Of a stretch of 64,000 nucleotides of DNA, positions 55,400-64,000 are shown piece by piece (position 1 is the first letter of the stretch; each line of letters begins with the position of its first letter). A model generated the notes under the pieces. It searched no databases. It worked only from the letters and a program-made list of their open reading frames with translations, and had not been told where the DNA came from. Source of the DNA: Plectosphaerella cucumerina. Its lineage: Eukaryota; Ascomycota; Sordariomycetes; Glomerellales; Plectosphaerellaceae. The position numbers and the translations under genes were made by a program. Location of the stretch: positions 2,046,001-2,110,000 of the forward strand of contig JAGPXD010000005.1 of assembly GCA_020746995.1 (NCBI GenBank), read 5' to 3'.

Positions 55400-57193
55400 C
55401 TAAACGGTGAACCTGAAGAAAGTGGCGTTGTCGCCCTTGCTCCTCTCGAGGTGCCTCTCGGCATCGGTGTACTGGTCGGGGGCCTTGTACTCGCGGTCGC
55501 GGCGGGCGTTCTCGCGGCGCAGGTAGATGGTCATGAAGATGGACAGGCACATCGACATGGTGAGGGTAGCCATAAGGGTGCCGTGGCCAGGGTAGTACCT
55601 GGGAGCATCCTTGGTCTGGTACAGGAAGGCGGCGATAGCACCGCCGAGGTTACCGAAACCGACGTGCATGGCGATACCGACACCGCGCTTGAGGGAGCCA
55701 CCAATATTGTTGCCGTTCCAGGCGACGCCCTGAGGGACGTTGGGGTAGATGCCCATGGCAGCGAAGAAGCAGCCGGCGTACTTGACGTGGTTGTTCTGCG
55801 ACGCGATGAGGAGGATGAAGCCGAAGATGCTAGTCCGCGTTAGTTGAGCTGCCAGAAAATATTGAACGCAGAATGAACTCACGCAGTGGCACAGAACCCA
55901 ATCATGTAAATGCCGCGCTGGCCGTGCTTGTCGGCAAGCCAGCCACCACCGATACAGCAGACGCAAGCACAGATGTAGGGGGGAACGGTCATGAGCTGGG
56001 CAGTCTCGTTGGTGTAGCCGAGGCCGCGGACGATGGTGGGGAGGAACAGGGCGTAGGAGTAGAGAGGGGTGTAGATGCCGATGGTGATCATCATGTGCAC
56101 CCAGATCTTCCAGTCCTTCAAGGCGTCCAGGGCGTAGCGCATCTCGAACTCGTCGGCCAGAGAGGACCTATCGAGCTCAAGACGGCGCAGGACCTCCTCC
56201 TTCTCGGCGGTGCTGAGGAACTTGGCGGTCGCAGGGTAGTCGTACATGACGAAGTAGGCGAGAATGGCAACAACGAAGGTCTGTCGACACATGAGTTCAT
56301 GTCCCGCAACTTTTAGTGAGAAACGGCTGGCGCCAACATACCAGGAGTCCCTCAAGAATGAAAAGCCAAGCCCAGCCGGCAAGGTTGGCGATGCCCCTCA
56401 TCTCGACGATGCCACGAGCCAGGAGACCACCGAAGGCACCGGCAGCCGTGGCAGCGGAGAAGAAGATGGCCATGCGGAGACCGCACTCATGGCGCCTGTA
56501 CCAGAGGGTGATGTAGTAAGTGATGCCGGGGAAGAGGCCACCTTCGGCGACACCGAGGGCCATGCGGCAAATGATCAGTCCGGTGAAGTTCTTGACGATA
56601 CCCTATTTGGTGTCAGCGGCTTGTGCGATGCAGGTTGCGCGGCAGTCCAATCAGGAGCAACTCACCATCAGCGTCGTGCAAATGGCCCAAGCACTGTAAG
56701 TTGGAGAAGCGGGTCAGCAACACGGAAAGCCAAGCTCCGGCACGGGTGGTCCGGTGCCGCGGAGGCGGAGCGGAAGGATCACGTACACCATGATGGACGG
56801 AATCCAGATAGAAGGGCGGAAGCGCTTCATGGCCATGTTGCTGGGAATCTCGGCGGCGACGTAGAAGGGGAAGAAGACGGCCAGAGCGACGTTGTAGTCG
56901 AGGCCGCTCATGCCGAGATCGGTCTCGAGGCCGGCGAGACGCGCATTTCCAATGTTGGTGCGGTCGAGGAAGGACAGGAGGTAGAGGACGGCCAAGAAGG
57001 GAATCAGGGTCCAGTCGATCTTGCGCAGGAGGGCCTTGGTGGCCTTCTCATCGTAGCCGCCGGCGCGGCCCTCGGGGTTGTTCACGTAGTCGACCTCGAT
57101 GGATCCCTCCTTTGTGCTGATCTCGGGGTTGGAAACGGACGAGTCGACGGCCGGGGCGGCAGCCGCCTCCTCCTTCTTGGAGAAGGGAGACAT
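55400..57193 (-). CDS. MFS transporter, allantoate-permease (ACS) type
   Basis: Five exons (57193-56787, 56693-56666, 56602-56342, 56280-55883, 55829-55400), including a 28-bp micro-exon, give 507 aa. Phases close at every junction. An acidic cytoplasmic N terminus is followed by 12 predicted membrane helices. The family marker between helices 2 and 3 is altered, but LLSFLDRTNIGNARLAGLETDLG after helix 1 is the anion:cation symporter (Dal5-like) signature. A central loop (FLSTAEKEEVLRRLELDRSS) and a charged C-terminal tail lie in the cytosol. Members import small carboxylates and vitamins such as allantoate, nicotinate and pantothenate with protons; which one applies cannot be read here. A good TATA box lies upstream (57391-57399). 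Confidence 0.93.
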
Positions 57194-57390
57194 TGTGTGG
57201 CTGCGGTTAAAGCGTTCTGGTGTGACTTGATAGTGTGGTGGTTGTGAGCCAAGGCGATGAGATACGCAGGCCAAGTCGGAGAAACAAGGATCTCAGGCCG
57301 GGGGTGGACAGCTGTTGGCTGAGAGGCGCAATGACAAGAAAAGCCAAGAGGGAGGCCAAGGAGGATGCAAGCCAAGAGAAGATGGGCGAG

Positions 57391-57399
57391 CTTTATATA
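57391..57399 (-). promoter_or_regulatory. TATA box of the first MFS gene
   Basis: TATATAAAG on the minus strand, about 200 bp above the start codon at 57193. This predicts a leader of roughly 165 nt. Confidence 0.55.
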
Positions 57400-59658
57400 C
57401 CCTCTCTCGCTCGGTACGACCTTGGGAACGACGACTCGGTTGAGAAAGATGGGCGAGAGGGGGGTGCTGTCTTTCGCTCCAGGTTTGCAGCGAGGATCCC
57501 TTTCGTCAGAGCCCGTCTGGAACAACCCAACCCAACCAACGTCTGATGCGGAGAGGATGGACGGACGGATGAGCTAGCAAAGAGCCTGGCCCCCTGCTTG
57601 CCACTTGGACCTAAGCTCGCGCGCACGGAATGAGGGGACCGGGGGGGAAAGTCTGGTGTGAAGGGGGAAGGGGGGGGCGCTTGTTCGTGAGGGGGAGTGA
57701 TCTGAGATTGTCCCGTGTGTGGTGCGTGGTTCCTTCCCCATTCCGGGGAAAGGAAGGAAGGGGTCCACCGGCGCGCGGTCTGGATGCTGGACAAACTGGA
57801 TCAGCTGGGGAAAGAAAGGAAAGAAGCTCTCGCGCCAGCGTTTGAACCCTCTGCGCACTGCCTCAGCCCCTCGCTCCCATCGAACGGCCCCTGTCGTCCG
57901 TACGGCACCTTCCATCCGGGGGACGGGAGAAACCCCAACTTCCACTAAGAAATGGAGAACCTAGCGTTTTCCTCCACACCCGACTCCCCAGTCCAAAATC
58001 AAGCTTACCCATTTCCCTTACTCGCGGTCTCACAGGGGTGGAAGGGGAAGAGGCCCCGAAAATGTAGGTTATTCACTGGGGGCCGGGCATCAAGTCGGCA
58101 GCAACGGATGGGGACCCCCGCCATAACATATTTCCCCGCAAGATTGGTTCTAAAGCACCGAGTCAAAGAGGGGGTGTTTCTGGCCTCAACCCCCCTGGCC
58201 CCCCTCCAGCTACCCCTGGCTCCTGCCCCCGGCTCCGGGACCTGCCCTGTCATTTCGCGACTTCCCTGAGCCCGGGGGCGCTGGGCTACTGCATCCGCGC
58301 CCCGCTGCCCGCCAAGGCAGCACCAAACTTCCCCCGCCCCATAGCGCCCCCCGCCCCCAACATCGAAGAAACACGGTGGACCCCCCTTCAGACTCCCCTC
58401 CATCACCGGCTGAAAGCCCCCCCCTCCTTCCTCCCTTCGACCCATGCTTCCAGACCACACCCAAGCCACCCATCCGGGCAAACGGGACTTTTCCATCTCG
58501 TCGTCCACGCCCCCTCTTGGCAAAACGACCCAAACACCCTGGTGCGTGCGCGCGGTACGGCGGGAGCGAAAGGAATCGGGGAAGAAATTACACCGCAATG
58601 GGCGATAGGGGCGGCCGGCCGGACGACGCTTTTCCTCGAGGGATTGAGGATTGGATGCGGTGTAACGGCCCCCGGCGGCAGTGTCTCGAATCGCTCTCTC
58701 TTCTCCCTTGGCCGTTCTTTTTTTTTCCCGGCGGCGCACAAACAGGATCAGCCACGCCGGACGGCATCGAACAAGCACCCGTCGGGTCTTTCTCCCTTCC
58801 TCTTCCCTTGGGCCATGTCTCGTCGCCCCGGGTCCCCGTGCGAACATCCTCGGCTCGGTCTCGTGTTGTTGGTTCTGCTTGTCTCGGGCTCCAGGGGGGC
58901 TGAGGTGATGGATGGAGGAAGACGCCGTCCGAGATGATTCCCATCCTCCCGTGGCCCCCCCAGTCATCCGTCAGGGTAGCAGTGCGTGTGTGCAATCTAC
59001 GTGGAACCTCGTCCCGGTCATCCTCCTCCTGCTCCTGCTGGGGGGGAGGCAGGCAGGCATCGGTTGGTTGGTTGGCTGTCCTGTGCTGTGCTGTCCTGTC
59101 TGGCATCGGCGGAAGTGCTTACTGAGTACAGCGCCAACTCCCGAAAGGAGTTGCTGATCTCTTCTCGAGGCGCCGCTGACTCGCATGAGCCCCCCGGCAC
59201 CCCTTGTCGTCGCGCCAGGGCTGCCACTCTATCAGACTTTGCCACGACATGATGACTGCACAAGACTGCTGCAGAGATCCTGTCCCCTAAAAATGCCGTG
59301 TGCCGTGTGCCGCGGTGCCTAATTCGAGATATCAGCCTCAATAGTCTGTAAATGGGATCCGGACATTGGAATGGCAGCTGGGGGCCATGTTGTGCGAACA
59401 GTGTGAATTTTTCTTCTTCTTCTGTTTTATCGATCTAGCAATGAGTCCTCGACACCTCCAAGTGGAGCTACCCACACACAAACGCCTTCTGCTGATGGTG
59501 GTGGGGGCCGAAACCCGAAGCATCATCACGCTTCCGTCGGTCTGCACGTGTTTGTTCGTGAGCTCCGTAAACCATTCTCTCACACGACCACGCTTCCGTC
59601 GGAAAATCAAACAGAAAATCGAACCTCCAGCGCTACCTTCCCACACAGGTTCTCACGC
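57400..59658. other. Intergenic region with strong purine/pyrimidine skew
   Basis: 2.26 kb between the two transporter genes. Long stretches of the plus strand are runs of C with few G, or the reverse (for example 57640-57700 G-rich, 58180-58460 C-rich), and several runs of six or more identical bases occur. These skewed tracts create long but meaningless open frames. No gene is supported. Confidence 0.5.
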
Positions 59659-61387
59659 CTAGACGGCGAAGCGGAACCGGGGACTCGTCTCTCCCATACC
59701 CTCAATCTCGACGTCCGTCTTGCCCTCCATAAGGTGATCGAACTTGCCCTGATCGCGGAGCTTGTTCTGCCTCTTGAAGTGCAGGTGCAGGGCGAGGTTG
59801 AGGCACAGGGAGAAGAAGAGGAGGCCGATACTGGCGGAGTAGCCGGGGATGAACTTGGGGGCGTGGTTGCTGCTGAACAGGAAGGGCGAGGCGACGCCGG
59901 ACGAGTTGCCGATGGTCAGGTGCATGCCCGTCGAGAAGGCCCGCTTGCCGTACCGAGGGTTGTTGGTCGGGACCCAGGCGAAGGAGATGCCGGCGCCGGT
60001 GAAGATACCGACAACGACGAAGAAGCAGCCGGCGTAGCTGACGGCGGTACCGGCGTCAGCGAGAAGCATGCCGTATCCGATCATGGAAGCGATGATGGAG
60101 CCGATGACGAACAGGCCGCGCTGCTGGGTCAGGTCGGAGAAGCGGGCGCAGACGATGTAGACGATGGCACCGAAGGCGTAGACGGGGACGGTCATGGCCT
60201 GGACCTCGGTGCGCGACCACTCGCCCATGCCGTCGATGATGGTGGGCAGGAAGACGACGAAGGAGTAGAGCATGGTCAGGAGGGGGAAGAGGGCGAAGCA
60301 GTAGGCCCAGGTGGTCCAGTCCTTGACGGCAGCGATGACATCGGGCTTCTCCATGTGGCGAAGGTTCCTAGCACGGCCGAGCTGAACGTTGTGGATCTTC
60401 TCGAGGTTGGCGCGGTCCTCGTCGGTGAGGAACTTTGCCGTCTCAGGGCTGTTGGGGAGGACAAAGGGGATGACGGCTCCCGTGACGATGGTGGGCAGGC
60501 CGTTGATGAGGATGATCCAGCGCCAGGCGCTCCAGCCGGCGTAGCCGTGGATGTGGCCGATGCCGTAGGCGACGAGGCCGCCGGCGAGACCGGACAGCGC
60601 GGCGGTCGAGTAGAAGTAGGCGATGCGCAGGGCGAGCGAGCGGCGGCCGTAGAACATGGACAGGTACAGGACGACTCCGGGGAAGAAACCGGCCTCGAAG
60701 AATCCGAGGAGCAGGCGGCAGCCGACGAGCGCGCCAAAGTCGTTGACGAAGGCGCTGAAGGTGGCGACGATGCCCCAGGCGACGGTGAGGCCGGCGAGGT
60801 AGCGCGCCGGCTTCATCTTCTTGATGATCATGTTGGAGGGGGCCTCGAAGAGCTGTGGGTGGCATGGTTAGTCATCTCGCCTGATGTACTAGTCGTTACC
60901 TCGAAAGGGGCTCGGGGACATACGCAGTAGGTGACGAAGAGCAGGGACACGGCCATCTGGAACTGGTTGGGCCCGAGGTTCAAGTCCTTCTCCATGTCGA
61001 AGATGCGGGCGTTACCAATATTGACTGCGCATCACCCTGGTCAGTTGTTGTCTTCGCGGCGACATCAGAGAAATGGTGCTCACCTCGATCCATCATGTTC
61101 ATGAGGTAGACCCACATGATCATGGGCACGATGCGGTAGTCGAGCTTGCGGAGGACGGCCTTCTCAACAGCCTTGTCGACGACAAAGAGCTCGGCGTAAC
61201 CGCCATTCTCGAGGTTCTCGGCATTTCCAGACGACGAGTCACTGCTCTTGATGGCTTTCTCGGCGGCGCCCTCGTCGTTCGAGTACGACACCTTGTCACT
61301 GGTGCCCACGGGGGTTTGGCCGGGCTGGTTGTTATATGAGGGAGGCTGGTCGTTGGTGTACGACACCTCGTCGTTGCGTGCGGCCAT
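59659..61387 (-). CDS. MFS transporter, ACS family
   Basis: Three exons (61387-61084, 61024-60924, 60852-59659) with introns of 59 and 71 bp give 532 aa. A long Ser/Asn-rich cytoplasmic N terminus precedes the first helix (about 85). MNMMDRVNIGNARIFDMEKDLNL after helix 1 is the ACS-family signature, split by the first intron, and EAPSNMIIKKMKPARYL between helices 2 and 3 is the usual cytosolic loop. Twelve membrane segments follow, with NSPETAKFLTDEDRANL in the middle loop. It belongs to the same broad family as the transporter at 55.4 kb but is clearly diverged, so this is not a recent tandem copy. Likely substrates are organic anions or vitamins. Confidence 0.93.
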
Positions 61388-64000
61388 CTTTGCGGCTGAA
61401 GTCCGGGGACTGCTTGCTTAGGATGAGAGGAGGCTCTGCGGGTGTTGGTGTGTTTCTGCGTCTGAGCGCGTCGCCGTATACCCGAATCCGAATATGGTGG
61501 TTCAGACGGAAAGGGGGGAGGGGGAAAGGGAGGGGAATTTGGTCGAGTCGTCAGCGCCGAATCGTGAAGATCGAAGTGATGCCTGGGAGAGGAGAGAGCT
61601 CAAGAGATGGGCGGGAGAGAGGACGGGGGCACGACGGTTTTTAATATTTCGTCACCAGGGGTTGGCAAAGGCAAGGCCCCGTTCGCATTCACTGGATAGA
61701 CAAGAAAACGGACCTGGAGGGGTGAGCTCAGAGCTGCGCTGCCAGGTCCACCCATCCCTCATCCGCTCGACCATCCATTCACCCATCCATCCCCTCGATC
61801 CATGTCGGTGCCCTTGCGACGCTCGGAGGGAAGATGGGATGTGCAAGGAGGGCGGCCATCAGAGTGGATCCGCCACTCTCGCTGTCCCGTCCCTCCCCAT
61901 CTCGAGCGGTGTCCCGCGCAGAGCTCGTCTGTTCCACCCCTCCCCCGACAACCTCACCCTGTACCACAAAGACGGCCGGTCGTATTACGCGAACGCTGGG
62001 TCGGTGGCCAGAGGCGTGCAGTGCAGTCGAGCAAATTCGTCGCGCGGCGCGGGCAGGCTGGGCACTGCAATGCGAAGGCACGGTGATGCTGTTCTTGGCG
62101 GGCGACGGCGGGGGGGCACGTGTGGCACGCGTCAGGATCGAAAGCAATGCCGGCCGAAGGGAAGGGGGAGCCTCCTACGTATGGGAGGTAGGGGGTGTGC
62201 GTCGCGGGCGAGGATGTGTCTGCCGGGGTCGCGTTGGCTTGCATCATTGCGAACCAGACAAGAGATGGTGGGAGGCGCGAAAAGTCTGGGCGTTGCGCCG
62301 GGGGGTGGTATCCGTGAGAGCATCATATGATGGGCGGCCAGCCGGGCGTGTCGTATGTAGACAAGGCGCGAGACGAGGTGAGGTGAGGTAAGAGGGGGAC
62401 TGGACTGCGGGCTGCAGAGTGTGTGAGCAAATGAAAAAATGCGGCGCAAGGGCCGGCGACTGGGAACGTCACTCACACGATGATGGATGAGGACGGGATC
62501 GCCCTGTGCCCTGTGGCTCCCCGCCAGATAGGGCGTCGTGTACCGGTTGCCTGTGGTCAGTATGTGAGGGGTACTCGGGTAGCTGCCAAGGCTGCACCAA
62601 GACTTTCTTCCAAACAAACGTTGAACTCCATCGAGAGTAGGTCAAGGAGGACGACGGCGACAGCGGCGCGTCTTTCCCATCCGCCCCCAGCCAGCGGGGA
62701 GCCATACGAAGGGGGGGGATCTGGGGCACAGTCCGGGGAGACAACTGACAGACATGGTCTGATCTGGGGGTGCCCCATCACGGCTCCTCCATGCCCGCAG
62801 GTGGCCCGCGTTGCAGAAACATGCAACTCCGGTTCTCCCATCCGCCCTCGGAAGGACAAAGGGCGTTTTCGGCTCTCGAGAATCGCGGCGGTCGGACAGC
62901 CATGGCAGACTGGCGGGTTGGCTTGGGGTGGAGGAGCGTGTCGGGGGAGCGGTACACCAGGTGCTACCTACCTACGCATAGGACTGAACAAAAATGCAGT
63001 ACTCGAACAACAAGCAAGCAGTCAGGTCTGGGCAAAAGCTGGGCACGCTGGGGTGGTTTCGAGGGGAGGGCCAAGGGTTTTATCTTGGCAGGTCTGTCGT
63101 TGCGGCCACTGACACTGCGCCAAGCGGCATCCGTTGGGCCAGGCTAATCCACCGGGGTTCCACCGGTCCTCCACAGGAACCACGGACGCGACGCAACCGC
63201 GCTAGTCCCCCGCCGGGGAAGAATCCACCGGGGCCCCCAGTCCCCTAACGCGCTAGGCCCCGCTGGCTCTGGAGTCCAGGGGAATTTCGAAGAAGGAAGG
63301 TCTTGTCTGGAGGGAAGGGACGAAGGGGTGGACGGTTGACGGGGGAAGGAGAGACCCGATGCTGAGACAAGGCCATTCATTCTTCGCACAGAAGGAAGGA
63401 AAGAGCCTCCCACCCTGCCATAGCCGCGGCTCTCGAGGCTTGGTATTTCTTGTCTCAGCCCTGGACGCTCGGTGTGTGTCTTTCCCACCTCTCAGCTCCA
63501 ATCCATCCCCAGCTTCATGGACGTCGACCGAGATGAGCCCGCGCCCTGCCTGAGATTGCCTCTCGTCCGCGAGACAGCCCCCTGTCTGCCTGTTTCTGCC
63601 CCCCTCTTCCCCAGACCCAGACTCCGGAATCGCCTCCATTTCCGTCCTGGGGTTGCCCGGCCAGAGTTAGTTTTCGACAGACCCCCCGCAATCTCTTTCA
63701 CCCGACGATGCAGCACAGCACTGCCTCCCCCGCAACTCCAGTTCGTGTCGTCTCTCCGCTACCGCTTCAATGACTGCACTCGACTCCGCCCAGATGACTC
63801 GACTCGACTTGGGCCCCCGAGCTCGGTACACCTTCTGAACCCCCAGCACACGGCTGCCTCCTCCCCTCGACGCACCTTCACGGCCTCTCGGCACGGGCGC
63901 GTGGCCATGGTTCGATATTTTCCAAAACTCGACACATGCACATGGGGAACTTTGGCGAATACCCGGGATGCCACAGTGTCCCCTGACTTTTCGCCATCTG
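61388..64000. other. Right edge, no gene seen
   Basis: 2.6 kb. It contains the promoter of the second MFS gene at its left end. The region 63560-63900 is C/T-rich on the plus strand and could be the leader of a plus-strand gene outside the window. No coding region, RNA gene or repeat is supported. Confidence 0.45.

Noticed and set aside
56264..57247. 327-codon plus-strand frame over the first MFS gene
   Set aside because: Crosses verified introns of the sense gene and has shadow composition.
58005..58967. 320-codon minus frame between the MFS genes
   Set aside because: Gly/Arg-rich output of purine-rich tracts; no motifs, no codon bias.
59548..60930. 460-codon plus-strand frame over the second MFS gene
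   Set aside because: Acidic, repetitive shadow antisense to a clear membrane transporter.
1..64000. tRNA, 5S rRNA, CRISPR arrays, complete transposons
   Set aside because: No convincing A/B box pairs, 5S motif, regular spacer arrays, terminal repeats or transposase/integrase motifs were seen by eye. A covariance-model scan would be decisive for RNAs.

Overview
The window is nuclear DNA of a filamentous ascomycete (Pezizomycotina, most likely a Sordariomycete). The evidence is compact genes with short GT-AG introns of about 47-95 bp, GC-rich wobble positions, C/T-rich leaders, and orthologues of fungal genes such as ADP1, NOG2, PET123, YKT6, IKS1 and MSH6. I rebuilt 22 intact protein-coding genes by checking splice sites and reading phase by hand. 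One long degenerate coding region lies at the left edge. I saw no rRNA, tRNA, CRISPR array, complete transposon or viral element.

Layout. 1-4.5 kb: coding-like minus-strand sequence broken by stops and frameshifts (probable pseudogene). 4.6-5.9 kb: class I/II aminotransferase (-). 7.0-14.5 kb: conserved block with ADP1 ABC transporter (+), PET123/mS26 mitoribosomal protein (-) and NOG2 ribosome-assembly GTPase (+), the last with an unusually long intron. 17.4-21.1 kb: an orphan Q/N-rich protein (+) and a small protein with an N-myristoylation-like start (+). 21.4-26.3 kb: an SDR oxidoreductase (-) and a Zn2Cys6 transcription factor (-), divergent from an intracellular GH43 glycosidase (+, 27.4-29.2 kb). 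30.9-37.5 kb: a membrane-anchored LysM protein, a small conserved-looking protein, the SNARE YKT6 and a KP-repeat probable mitochondrial membrane protein (all +).

37.8-46.7 kb is the most distinctive segment: five catabolic-type enzymes in 9 kb. They are a Baeyer-Villiger monooxygenase, an acyl-CoA ligase, an SDR, an acyl-CoA dehydrogenase and a second SDR. Three of the five end in peroxisomal targeting-like tripeptides (ARL, ARL, SKL). This suggests a peroxisomal pathway that oxidises a ketone or alcohol to an ester or lactone, activates the acid with CoA and starts beta-oxidation. The substrate is unknown.

47.7-54.3 kb: IKS1 kinase (+) and MSH6 mismatch-repair protein (-), convergent. 55.4-61.4 kb: two anion:cation-symporter-type MFS transporters (both -), separated by 2.5 kb of purine/pyrimidine-skewed intergenic DNA. 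The last 2.6 kb has no supportable gene.

A 17-bp sequence unit occurs as four tandem copies near 30.5 kb and as single diverged copies near 20.2 and 37.7 kb. No database search was possible. Family names rest on motifs seen in the translations, and exon boundaries rest on GT-AG sites and frame continuity.
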